From Bacillota bacterium (GTDB lineage Bacteria > Bacillota > Clostridia > Christensenellales > UMGS416), in contig JAEYPH010000027.1 of the NCBI GenBank assembly GCA_023410875.1, positions 1 to 18,160 of the forward strand: 18,160 bases of DNA, written 5' to 3'. The notes under the pieces were generated by a model. That model did no database searches and was not told where the DNA came from. It saw only the letters and a program-made list of their open reading frames with translations. Numbering within the stretch: the first letter of the stretch is position 1; every line of letters starts with the position of its first letter. The translations under genes and the position numbers were made by a program. Shown piece by piece: positions 1-6,918 of the stretch.

Positions 1-30
1 TTCTTTTTTGGTATCCTGTGCTCGACCCAT
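1..30 (-). CDS. Start of an unidentified gene running off the window
   Basis: On the minus strand an ATG at 28-30 opens a frame of ten codons reading MGRAQDTKKE before the window ends. It is preceded by a ribosome-binding-like GAGGTGG about 4-10 bases upstream of the ATG. The product cannot be named from ten residues. The start is an inference from the Shine-Dalgarno-like sequence; no convincing sigma-A promoter with a standard spacer was found in the 31-181 interval. That interval is AT-rich and otherwise holds only a small TGCGG/CCGCA hairpin at 148-162. Confidence 0.35.
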   Translation of the reverse strand, partial: MGRAQDTKKE

Positions 31-181
31 CTTGCCACCTCAGTTGCTTTTTTGTGTTGCAACTTCATTGTAGCTGTCTGGTCGGTTAGGTGGGTCTCTT
101 TTTTACCCTCTGCGACAATTCATTTTACAACTCACAACATGCTATCATGCGGTTGCGCCGCAGGAGAGGCCGGATGTTTGT

Positions 182-790
182 TTACCATCGGTCGATGTGC
201 AGCTTGGCATCCAGGGGTACATCCTTCTGCGGTATGCCGTGCGCGTCCGGCGCTTTGTAGCCAAAGGGCAGCAGCACGGCAACTTCCAGCTGCTGGGGAA
301 TGCCCAGGACTTCCTTGATTTCGGCGGTGTGGTCCGGCACCATCGTCGTGCCATAAACATCGTGGGCCGCCAGCGCCAGCAGGATGTTCTGGATGCAGCA
401 CCACACCGCCGCCAGGCAGTTCAGGTCGCTCACGCGCTGGCTTTGGGCAATCTGCGTCTTGGGCTTATAGACCACAACCAGCACTTCTGGTGCGGTCAGA
501 ATCATTTTACCCTGCTTGGGGATAGCGTCCAGATACATATCCTGTGCTAGCGGCTCCAACCCCGGCAGGTCGTCGCGGGTCACGGCTGCGCCGCCCAGGC
601 GGCCGGCCTGTATCAGCGCGCGGCGCAGGAGAGCGTCGCGCACCAGCAGGAAATCCCATTCCTTCTGGTGGTTGTAGCTGGGGGCCTTCAACCCGGCTTC
701 CAGCGCCGCCCGCACAATCTCCTGCGGAACCGGCCGATCCGCGAAATCCCTCAACGTTCTCCGGCTTTCGATGGCTTGTTCGATTGTCAT
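182..790 (-). CDS. Nitroreductase family protein
   Basis: The 202-residue product is a probable FMN-dependent NAD(P)H oxidoreductase of the nitroreductase superfamily, a cytoplasmic, usually dimeric family. The N-terminal motif IESRRTLRDF matches the family's conserved Arg-rich FMN-binding start. APSYNHQKEWDFLLV follows, and the central part with LNCLAAVWCCIQNILLAL fits the helical dimer core. The C-terminal GYKAP corresponds to the usual FGYP-like turn. The start at 790 was chosen over an upstream in-frame ATG because AAGGAGGACATC immediately precedes it. It seems to be a single-gene unit with its own promoter at 837-865, divergent from the feo operon. The physiological substrate cannot be told from sequence; such enzymes reduce nitroaromatics, quinones or flavins. 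Confidence 0.9.
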   Translation of the reverse strand: MTIEQAIESRRTLRDFADRPVPQEIVRAALEAGLKAPSYNHQKEWDFLLVRDALLRRALIQAGRLGGAAVTRDDLPGLEPLAQDMYLDAIPKQGKMILTAPEVLVVVYKPKTQIAQSQRVSDLNCLAAVWCCIQNILLALAAHDVYGTTMVPDHTAEIKEVLGIPQQLEVAVLLPFGYKAPDAHGIPQKDVPLDAKLHIDRW

Positions 791-836
791 GATGTCCTCC
801 TTGTATCGCAAAAAAGCATTCGAATCTTTTTTATTG

Positions 837-865
837 AATATAACAAACATATGTTCTTAAATCAA
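837..865 (-). promoter_or_regulatory. Sigma-A-type promoter for the nitroreductase gene
   Basis: On the minus strand TTGATT (860-865) and TATATT (837-842) are separated by exactly 17 bases. A perfect 10-bp palindrome, AACATATGTT at 846-855, lies inside the spacer and could be an operator. Transcription would begin near 830 and reach the ATG at 790. Confidence 0.65.
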
Positions 866-922
866 GCCCATATTTTCTATATCAATTTCTCCCATGGCGT
901 TTTGAAAGAATCGAATAGATGG

Positions 923-941
923 TAAGTTTCGGCTAACTTTA
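923..941 (+). promoter_or_regulatory. DtxR/IdeR-like iron box upstream of the feo promoter
   Basis: The 19 bases TAAGTTTCGGCTAACTTTA match the DtxR/IdeR consensus TWAGGTTAGSCTAACCTWA at 16 of 19 positions by eye. An inverted repeat AAGTT-6-AACTT (924-939) sits inside it. It ends two bases before the -35 element. The factor is inferred; no regulator gene is in the window. Confidence 0.5.
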
Positions 942-943
942 TA

Positions 944-972
944 TTGACGGTTGGTGATTTTGGTCGTATACT
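944..972 (+). promoter_or_regulatory. Sigma-A-type promoter of the feo operon
   Basis: TTGACG (944-949) and TATACT (967-972) are separated by 17 bases, a near-consensus housekeeping promoter. The transcript would start near 979, giving a leader of about 90 bases before feoA. It is flanked on both sides by DtxR-like boxes. Confidence 0.75.
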
Positions 973-975
973 GTG

Positions 976-994
976 TTAGGAAAGGCTAACAAAT
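976..994 (+). promoter_or_regulatory. DtxR/IdeR-like iron box at the feo transcription start
   Basis: The 19 bases TTAGGAAAGGCTAACAAAT match the DtxR/IdeR consensus at 14 of 19 positions and include the inverted repeat GTTAG-6-CTAAC (975-990). The box covers the expected transcription start, where a bound repressor would block initiation. It shares GGCTAAC with the upstream box, 53 bases away. Confidence 0.5.
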
Positions 995-1068
995 GAAACG
1001 TTGCGCGGATGCGGAAGGATTCCTTGGAGAAGCGCGGCGAAAATTTGAAGCAGATGGGGGAGAAGGAC

Positions 1069-1296
1069 ATGACGACACTCAAGGAACTCAAACCCGGTCA
1101 GAGCGGCACCGTGGTCAAAGTAACCGGCGCGGGTGCGCTGCGCAGGCGGCTGTTTGACATGGGCATCACGCCGGGGGCGCAGGTGACCATGCGCAAGCTG
1201 GCCCCGCTGGGCGACCCCATGGAGATCCGCCTGCGTGGCTACGAGCTCAGCGTGCGCAAGGCCGAGGCCGAGGAAGTGCTCGTCGAACAAATATAG
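1069..1296 (+). CDS. feoA: FeoA, ferrous iron transport accessory protein
   Basis: This 75-residue cytoplasmic protein has the SH3-like FeoA fold that helps the FeoB iron permease. The sequence LKPGQSGTVVKVTGAG, RRRLFDMGITPGAQVTM and RLRGYELSVRKAEAEEVLV follow the standard FeoA pattern in order, and the length is normal for the family. The start at 1069 is preferred over an in-frame ATG at 1009 because it gives the usual family N-terminus and is preceded by GGGGGAGAAGG. It is the first gene of the operon, 29 bases before feoB, and is probably repressed when iron is plentiful, given the DtxR-like boxes at the promoter. The stop is TAG. Confidence 0.95.
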   Translation: MTTLKELKPGQSGTVVKVTGAGALRRRLFDMGITPGAQVTMRKLAPLGDPMEIRLRGYELSVRKAEAEEVLVEQI

Positions 1297-1325
1297 CATT
1301 GTAAGCGAAACGAGGGGAGGTACCT

Positions 1326-3401
1326 ATGGCACTGACATTCGCACTGGCCGGCAACCCCAACAGCGGTAAGACCACGCTGTTCAATGAATTGACCGGCAGC
1401 ACCGCCCACGTGGGCAATTGGCCGGGCGTCACCGTGGATCGCAAGGAGGGCCAATACAAGCACGAGGGGAAGCTCCACAACATCATCGACCTGCCGGGCA
1501 TCTATTCGCTGTCGCCCTATACGCAGGAAGAGGTCATCGCCCGCAATTATCTGATCGATCATACGCCCGATGTCATCATCAACATCGTGGATGCCACCAA
1601 TCTGGAGCGCAACCTGTATCTGACCACGCAGCTCATGGAAACCGATGTGCCCATCGTCGTGGCGCTCAACATGATCGACCTCGTGGATCGCAGCGGTGAC
1701 CGCATCGACGTGCCGGCCCTGCAACAGGCGCTGGGCGTGCCGGTGGTTGCGGTGTCGGCGCTCAAGGCCCGCGGCGTCCATCAGCTCATCCATGCCTGCG
1801 AGGCGGCGGCAGCCCAGCCGCGTCCCGGTGCATCGGTGCTCTCGCACACGGCGCTGGGCCATGAGCTGGATGTCATCGTGGCCGAAGCCCGGGCCGCCCA
1901 CCTGCGCCATGCGGTGTTCCACGGCGTCAAGCTGCTGGAGAACGACCCTCTGCCCGGTGCATCCGCTTTGACCGAAGCCGCAAAGGAGCGCGTGGCGCAG
2001 TTGCGCATTGAGGCTCAGCGCGCCGGCAATGTGGAGGATTTCGAGGCTTGGGTAGCTGACCAACGCTATCAATACATCACTGCCAACTATTCGCCCAAGC
2101 TCACCCGTAAGGACCAGCGTATGGGCGCGCTGACGGTGTCCGACAAGGTGGACCGAGTGCTGACCAACCGCGTGCTGGGCATCCCGATCTTCCTGGGCTT
2201 CATGTTCCTGGTGTTCCACCTGACCTTCGGTGAAACGCTGCTGGGCATCCCGGACTTGCCCAGCCCTGGCGTGTGGCTGCAGGGGCTCACGGAAGAGCTG
2301 ATCGGCTGGGTGGGCGGCGGCATCGCCGCAGGGCTTACGGCCCTGGGGGCTTCCGATTGGGCCATGGGCCTGGTCGTGGATGGCATCGTGGGCGGCGTGG
2401 GCGCCATGCTTTCCTTCGTGCCGCAGATCATGCTGCTGTTCCTGTTCCTCTCCATTCTGGAGGACAGCGGCTACATGGCCCGCGCAGCCTTCCTGATGGA
2501 CCGTTTGCTGCGCCGCTTCGGGCTGTCTGGCCGTTCCTTCCTGCCCATGCTGATGGGCTTCGGTTGCAGCGTGCCGGCTCTGATGGCCGCACGCACGCTG
2601 CCCAACGAGCGCGACCGTCGCCTGACGATGATACTGGTGCCCTTCATGTCCTGCGGCGCCAAAATGCCCATCTACGCCGTGTTTACGGCGGCGCTGTTCG
2701 CCAGCAACTCCGACGTCGTCGTGTTTTCCATCTACATCGCCGGCATCCTGGTGGCCATCCTGAGCGGCATCCTGCTCAAGAAGCTCGTCATGAAGAACGA
2801 GGCGTCGCCCTTCATCATGGAGCTGCCGGCCTATCACCTGCCGCAGCTGAAGAGCCTGGCGCTGCACCTGTGGGAGAAGCTCAAGGGCTTCATGGTGCGC
2901 GCCGGCACGGTCATCCTGGGGGCCACCGTCGTCGTGTGGTTCCTGAGCAACTTCAACTTCTCGCTGCAGATGGTGGAAGCCAACAGCCAGCACAGCATGC
3001 TGGGCATCATCGGCAATGGCCTGCGCTACATCTTCGTTCCGCTGGGCTTCGCCTCCGGCCCCGATGGCTGGAAGGCCGCCGTGGCCATACTGACCGGCTT
3101 CATCGCCAAGGAAGCCATCGTGTCCACCCTGGGCGTGCTGTATGGCGCCGGCGACGCGGTGGCTGACGATGGCGCGGCCGCTGCGCTCTCTACCACGCTG
3201 GTGGCCACCTTTTCACCGCTGGCCGCCATCTCGTTCCTGCTGTTCAACCTGCTCAACATCCCGTGCATGGCCGCCGTATCCGCCCTGCGCAGCGAGATGA
3301 GCTCTGCCAAGTGGACGTGGTTCGCTGTGGGCTACTGGTTCACTGTAGCCTGGGTCGTGTCCTTCGCGGTGTACCAGGTAGGCCGTCTGCTGGGCTTTTG
3401 A
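1326..3401 (+). CDS. feoB: FeoB, ferrous iron permease with GTPase domain
   Basis: The 691-residue product is the membrane Fe(II) transporter. The N-terminal G domain shows G1 GNPNSGKT (9-16), switch region GNWPGVTVDR (30-39), G3 DLPG (55-58), G4 NMID (115-118) and a G5-like SALKARG (144-150). A linker follows, with DKVDRVLTNRVLGIP leading into the membrane part. The membrane core includes FLSILEDSGYMARAAFLMD, MGFGCSVPALMAART and a second core segment with VPFMSCGAKMPIYAVF, both bearing the conserved pore Cys residues. GFIAKEAIVSTLGVLYG is the late conserved segment. GAGGGGAGGTACCT precedes the ATG. Length is at the short end of the normal range, with no damage seen. It sits between feoA and the Cys-rich Feo partner. 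Confidence 0.98.
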   Translation: MALTFALAGNPNSGKTTLFNELTGSTAHVGNWPGVTVDRKEGQYKHEGKLHNIIDLPGIYSLSPYTQEEVIARNYLIDHTPDVIINIVDATNLERNLYLTTQLMETDVPIVVALNMIDLVDRSGDRIDVPALQQALGVPVVAVSALKARGVHQLIHACEAAAAQPRPGASVLSHTALGHELDVIVAEARAAHLRHAVFHGVKLLENDPLPGASALTEAAKERVAQLRIEAQRAGNVEDFEAWVADQRYQYITANYSPKLTRKDQRMGALTVSDKVDRVLTNRVLGIPIFLGFMFLVFHLTFGETLLGIPDLPSPGVWLQGLTEELIGWVGGGIAAGLTALGASDWAMGLVVDGIVGGVGAMLSFVPQIMLLFLFLSILEDSGYMARAAFLMDRLLRRFGLSGRSFLPMLMGFGCSVPALMAARTLPNERDRRLTMILVPFMSCGAKMPIYAVFTAALFASNSDVVVFSIYIAGILVAILSGILLKKLVMKNEASPFIMELPAYHLPQLKSLALHLWEKLKGFMVRAGTVILGATVVVWFLSNFNFSLQMVEANSQHSMLGIIGNGLRYIFVPLGFASGPDGWKAAVAILTGFIAKEAIVSTLGVLYGAGDAVADDGAAAALSTTLVATFSPLAAISFLLFNLLNIPCMAAVSALRSEMSSAKWTWFAVGYWFTVAWVVSFAVYQVGRLLGF

Positions 3402-3425
3402 GGATACGGAGAAGGGAGTTTATCC

Positions 3426-3590
3426 ATGAATCCCATTGATATCGTCATCCTCGTCGCCGTTGTGGGCGCGCTGGCTGCCATCGTGTGGCGGGCTGTCGCC
3501 AAGAGCCGCCGCGCCAAGGCTATGCCGGCCCAGGGCTGCGATGGCTGCTCCGGGTGCTCCGGCAAGAGCGGCTCCTCCTGCTGCCACTGA
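3426..3590 (+). CDS. FeoB-associated Cys-rich membrane protein
   Basis: This 54-residue protein starts 24 bases after feoB. Residues 4-20 form one hydrophobic transmembrane segment (IDIVILVAVVGALAAIV), followed by a basic stretch KSRRAK and a Cys-rich tail, GCDGCSGCSGKSGSSCCH, with five Cys and a final His. This architecture is that of the small FeoB-associated Cys-rich proteins common in Clostridia, thought to assist FeoB at the membrane; their exact role is not settled. GGAGAAGGGAGTTTATCC precedes the ATG. It closes the feo operon and is followed by a hairpin at 3634-3666. Confidence 0.9.
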   Translation: MNPIDIVILVAVVGALAAIVWRAVAKSRRAKAMPAQGCDGCSGCSGKSGSSCCH

Positions 3591-3633
3591 GCACAGCGGC
3601 ATTTTCCACCCCATTCCACCTTCGAACGACCTG

Positions 3634-3666
3634 CCACAGCCGCCGCCTTCGGGTCGGCGGCTGTGG
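3634..3666 (+). terminator. Hairpin terminator of the feo operon
   Basis: A perfect 12-bp stem pairs CCACAGCCGCCG (3634-3645) with CGGCGGCTGTGG (3655-3666) around a 9-base loop, followed by TATTTCCC. The stem is strong but the U-tract is weak, so it could be a leaky terminator or 3' stabiliser. Confidence 0.6.
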
Positions 3667-3701
3667 TATTTCCCTGCGGCGTTGGCCGCAGAAAGGGTAC
3701 T

Positions 3702-4283
3702 ATGGACACTCTTCTGCATTCGGCGGATTTCCACGACGTTGTCGTGTGCCTGGTGGCGGTGATGTAGACCCGTGACGCCTACACCAGCGGCCATTCCATG
3801 CGGGTCGCGGAGCTGACACTGCGGCTGGGGCAGCGCCTGGGCCTGAACGATGACGATCTGGAACGCGTGCACATGGCCGCCCACATGCACGACATCGGCA
3901 AGATTGGTCTGCCCGACGGCCTGCTGGACAAGCCCGGCGCCCTCAGTGATGAGGAACGCGCTTGGGTGCTGCGCCACCCGCAGATTGGCTGCGACATCCT
4001 GATGAAATCCCCGGCGCTGCATGGCATCGCCCGCATGGTGCTGCACCACCACGAGCGCTGGGACGGCAAGGGGTATCCCTGCGGCCTGGCCGGGCACAAC
4101 ATACCGCTGGGTGCGCGCATCATCGCCGTGGCCGATTCCATCGATGCGATGATGTCCCGCCGGCCCTATCGCCAGCCGCTCAGCGAATAGCAGTGCCGCA
4201 CGGAGCTCGCGCGCTGCGCCGGTACGCAATTTGACCCTGACATTGTCGCCGCGACGCTTGCCTTGGAAACACTTGACATATAA
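3702..4283 (+). pseudogene. HD-GYP domain phosphodiesterase gene with two amber codons
   Basis: Read through, the frame gives a 193-codon single-domain HD-GYP protein, the family that hydrolyses cyclic di-GMP or related dinucleotides. All signature parts are in register: TRDAYTSGHSMRV (23-35), the catalytic HD pair at 63-64 in AAHMHDIGKIGLPD, HHHERWDGKGYP (115-126), IPLGARIIAVADSIDAM and RPYRQPLS, ending with AGTQFDPDIV. Two TAG codons interrupt it, at 3765-3767 (codon 22, before TRDAYT) and 4188-4190 (codon 163, after QPLSE). Family alignments usually have Glu at both places, so each fits a single GAG-to-TAG change. GAAAGGG precedes the ATG at 3702. The open centre 3798-4187 has no ribosome binding site before its ATG. 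Genuine genes nearby (feoA, azlD, spoIIE, fba) end in TAG, so TAG is a stop here. No sensor domain is attached. Confidence 0.8.
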
Positions 4284-4329
4284 GGCGCACCCATTCCTTT
4301 GCGCCATTCTGGTTTGATCGGCCCGTTCG

Positions 4330-4338
4330 TGGTATGAT
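4330..4338 (+). promoter_or_regulatory. Extended -10 promoter element for the tatD operon
   Basis: TGGTATGAT is an extended -10 element (TGn plus TATGAT at 4333-4338). No good -35 lies at 17 bases; TTGATC at 4314-4319 is only 13 bases away. The element is 34 bases before the tatD ATG. An extended -10 promoter can work without a -35, but this is an inference. Confidence 0.45.
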
Positions 4339-4371
4339 ATGCCAAGTATCTTAATACCGACGGAGACAGAC

Positions 4372-5178
4372 ATGACCGATACGCCCGCCGCGCTGCGGCT
4401 GTTTGATACCCACGCCCATCTGGACGACGAGGCCTTCGACGCCGACCGCGACGAGGTCATCGCCGCGCTGCGCGCAAGCGGCGTGGCGCTGTGCCTGTGC
4501 GCCGCCGCCGACATGGGCAGCTCTGCGCGGGCCGTGGCGCTGGCTCAAGCCCACCCGATGCTCGTGGCCTCGGTGGGTGTGCACCCCCACGACGCCCACG
4601 ACCTGCCCGACGGTGAGCTTACCGCCCTGCGGGTCTGGGCGGCGCACCCCCGGGTCGTGGCCATCGGCGAGATCGGGTTGGATTATCACTATGACTTCCA
4701 GCCCAGGGACGCCCAGATGCGCTGCTTCCGGCAGCAGATCGAGCTGGCCCGGCAGGCGGGCCTGCCGGCCATCTACCACATCCGCGAGGCCTGGGGCGAT
4801 ACGCTGCCGCTGGTGCGCCAGGGCTTGGCGCCCGGCGTTATGCATTGCTTCTCCGGAAGTGTGGAGACGGCGCGGGAATGCCTGGACTGCGGGCTGTACA
4901 TCTCTCTGGCCGGGCCGGTCACGTTCAAAAACGCCCGCAACCTGCATGAGGTCGCGCGCTATGTGCCCGCCGACCGGCTGCTGATAGAGACCGACAGCCC
5001 CTATCTTTCGCCGGAGCCGGTGCGCGGGCGGCGCAACCAGCCCGCCCACGTGCGCCACACCGCCGCTGCTGTGGCGGCGCTGCGGGGCGTGGCCGTGGAG
5101 GAGCTGGCGCAGACGTGCTTGGAGAACGGATGCCGCCTGTTCGGCATTGATGAATTTGGAGTGAAGACAAAGCCATGA
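4372..5178 (+). CDS. tatD: TatD family metal-dependent hydrolase (DNase)
   Basis: The 268-residue product is a cytoplasmic TIM-barrel hydrolase of the TatD family, two-metal enzymes with DNase activity. Metal ligands are all visible: the HxH pair H14 and H16 in FDTHAHLDD, E100 in AIGEIGLDYHYD, H136 in YHIREA, H158 in GVMHCFSGS and D208 in IETDSPYLSPEP, with RGRRNQP just after. Length is typical. The start at 4372 follows GGAGACAGAC; an in-frame ATG at 4339 would add 11 residues with no family counterpart. Its last four bases overlap the start of the radical SAM gene (ATGA), so the two are translationally coupled. The true in vivo substrate of this paralogue is not evident. Confidence 0.95.
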   Translation: MTDTPAALRLFDTHAHLDDEAFDADRDEVIAALRASGVALCLCAAADMGSSARAVALAQAHPMLVASVGVHPHDAHDLPDGELTALRVWAAHPRVVAIGEIGLDYHYDFQPRDAQMRCFRQQIELARQAGLPAIYHIREAWGDTLPLVRQGLAPGVMHCFSGSVETARECLDCGLYISLAGPVTFKNARNLHEVARYVPADRLLIETDSPYLSPEPVRGRRNQPAHVRHTAAAVAALRGVAVEELAQTCLENGCRLFGIDEFGVKTKP

Positions 5179-5789
5179 GCAACACCTATGCCTATCCGCT
5201 GCACGGCGGGCTGTATCTGAACATCACCAACCGCTGCACCTTCGACTGTGTGTTCTGCGTGCGCCACCATAGCGGCGACTTTTGCGGCCATGAACTATGG
5301 TTGGAAAAAGAACCTACAGCCGTCGACGTGTTGGCCCAGATCGACACGCTGGGCGGGCCGGGCGCCTATTCCGAGGTCGTGTTCTGCGGCTTCGGCGAGC
5401 CCACGATGGCGCTGGATGTGCTGCTGGATGTGTGCCGGGAACTGAAAAAAAGGGGTGAAACCCCTCCCATACGGTTGAATACCAATGGCCAGGCCAGCCT
5501 GATCCACGGATATGACGTGGCGCCCAAGCTCCGCGGCCTGGTGGACGTTGTCAGCATCAGCCTGAACGCGCCGACCAGCGAGGAATATGACGCGATCTGC
5601 CAGCCGGAACGGGGCGGCGAGGGTTTCCAGGCCATGCTGGACTTTGCCGCCGCGTGCCGCGACCAGGGCATCCAGGTCGTGCTGACCGTCGTGGACACCA
5701 TCGGGCCGGAAAAGATTGTGCAGAGCCGCGCCATCGCCGCAGGGCTGGGCGTGGGCTTCCGCGTGCGCACTTACATTGAAGAGGAATAA
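5175..5789 (+). CDS. TatD-linked radical SAM protein
   Basis: This 204-residue protein belongs to the radical SAM superfamily and resembles the group described as TatD family-associated radical SAM proteins. The cluster motif CTFDCVFC gives C21, C25 and C28 in the CxxxCxxC arrangement that binds a [4Fe-4S] cluster. GFGEPT at 72-77 matches the SAM-contacting GGEPT motif. IRLNTNGQASLI and DVVSISLNAPTSEEYD are further barrel strands. No C-terminal extra cluster domain is present; the protein is short, essentially a bare core. It overlaps tatD by four bases and ends 10 bases before the GH5 gene. Substrate and reaction are unknown; a link to nucleotide or nucleic acid chemistry through TatD is only a guess. 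Confidence 0.9.
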   Translation: MSNTYAYPLHGGLYLNITNRCTFDCVFCVRHHSGDFCGHELWLEKEPTAVDVLAQIDTLGGPGAYSEVVFCGFGEPTMALDVLLDVCRELKKRGETPPIRLNTNGQASLIHGYDVAPKLRGLVDVVSISLNAPTSEEYDAICQPERGGEGFQAMLDFAAACRDQGIQVVLTVVDTIGPEKIVQSRAIAAGLGVGFRVRTYIEEE

Positions 5790-5799
5790 GGAGAGCGGC

Positions 5800-6900
5800 A
5801 TGGAGCTGGGCAAGATTCGCGGTGTGAACCTGGGCGGCTGGCTGGTGTTGGAAAAATGGATGACGCCGGCGCTGTTTGAGGGCCTGCGGGCTCGGGATGA
5901 GACGTCCTTCTGCCGCGAACTGGGGGCGGACGCCGCCGCGCGGCTGCGGCCCCACCAGGAGAGCTTCTTCACCGAAGCCGACTTTGCGTGGATCGCCGCT
6001 CACGGGCTCAACCTCGTGCGCATCCCCGTGGGCCACTGGCTGTTCGGCGACAAGCCGCCCTTCGTGGGCGCGGCGGACACCCTGGACCGCGCCATGGATT
6101 GGGCTCACAAACACGGCCTGGCCGTGCTCATAGACCTGCACGCCGCCCAGGGCTGCCAGAACGGCTTCGACAACGGCGGCATACAGAACGTGCTGGAATG
6201 GCCGTTGTACCCGGAAAACGTGGACGACTCGGTGCGCTTCGTGGAGCGCCTGGCCGCCCGCTGGGGCAGCCACCCGGCGCTGTGGGGCATCCAGCTGCTC
6301 AACGAGCCCAGCTGGGAGGTGCCTTTGGGCGTGCTCCAGGACTACTACCGCCGCGGCCACGACGCCGTGCGCCGCCACTGCGGGCCGGATATCAAGGTCG
6401 TGTTCCACGACGGGTTCCGCTTCGCGCTGGACTATGGAGATGAGGGCGCCCGCGTGAACCGCGATTTCCTGCCGGATTTGGGCGATAAACTGTCGGAGAT
6501 GAAGATCTGGGACGGCTTCCTGCCCAAGGAGCAGCACCCCGGCGTGCTGCTGGACACCCACATCTACCAGTGCCACGACGACCGCCACCAGGTCATGGAG
6601 CTTTATGACCACGTGGACATGATGCGCCGCCGGCTGCCGATGATTCAGCGCATGGCCGAGCAGTTCGACATCTTCGTGGGTGAATGGTCGCTGGGGCTGC
6701 CGCAGCGGGCGCTGCGGGATGCCGGCAACGCCGACCACGCCCACCGTCTGTATGCCGACATTCAGCTGGAGCTTTACGAGCGCCTGCAGGGCTGGGTGTT
6801 CTGGAACTACCGCCTGGCCCCGGAGCAGGAGGCCCGGATGCCGGGGTGGAGTTACCGGTGCTGTGTGGAAAAGGGGTGGATTCCGGGTAAGTTTAGCTGA
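5800..6900 (+). CDS. GH5 family glycoside hydrolase, exo-1,3-beta-glucanase-like
   Basis: The 366-residue product is a TIM-barrel retaining glycosidase. Its N-terminus RGVNLGGWLVLEKWMTPALF closely resembles the start of fungal exo-1,3-beta-glucanases (GH5 subfamily 9). R74, the LNEP motif with proton donor E169, H254 in DTHIYQ and nucleophile E295 in FVGEWS are in the expected order, and GWVFWNYRL supplies the substrate-stacking Trp. There is no signal peptide, so the enzyme should be cytoplasmic and act on imported oligosaccharides or glucosides. The start at 5800 follows AAGGAGAGCGGC and directly opens the conserved fold. It lies 10 bases after the radical SAM gene and probably shares its transcript. 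Exact linkage specificity is not certain. Confidence 0.9.
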   Translation: MELGKIRGVNLGGWLVLEKWMTPALFEGLRARDETSFCRELGADAAARLRPHQESFFTEADFAWIAAHGLNLVRIPVGHWLFGDKPPFVGAADTLDRAMDWAHKHGLAVLIDLHAAQGCQNGFDNGGIQNVLEWPLYPENVDDSVRFVERLAARWGSHPALWGIQLLNEPSWEVPLGVLQDYYRRGHDAVRRHCGPDIKVVFHDGFRFALDYGDEGARVNRDFLPDLGDKLSEMKIWDGFLPKEQHPGVLLDTHIYQCHDDRHQVMELYDHVDMMRRRLPMIQRMAEQFDIFVGEWSLGLPQRALRDAGNADHAHRLYADIQLELYERLQGWVFWNYRLAPEQEARMPGWSYRCCVEKGWIPGKFS

Positions 6901-6918
6901 TTCACTGTGAAGTAGTTT

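Noticed and set aside
973..1068. A leader peptide upstream of feoA from the ATG at 993
   Set aside because: That frame has no ribosome site and runs out of phase into feoA; it shows no peptide typical of attenuation.
1239..2993. Long minus-strand open frame opposite feoB
   Set aside because: It is antisense to a clear feoB with intact motifs, its His/Gln-rich low-complexity translation resembles no protein, and such frames are common opposite GC-rich genes.
3798..4190. A free-standing 130-residue HD-GYP protein starting at the internal ATG
   Set aside because: The upstream codons up to 3702 continue the conserved motif, no ribosome site precedes 3798, and the conserved tail continues beyond the TAG; a broken longer gene explains all parts.
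3702..4283. Genome-wide reassignment of TAG to an amino acid
   Set aside because: feoA, azlD, spoIIE, the 64-residue membrane protein and fba all end at TAG exactly where their families end.
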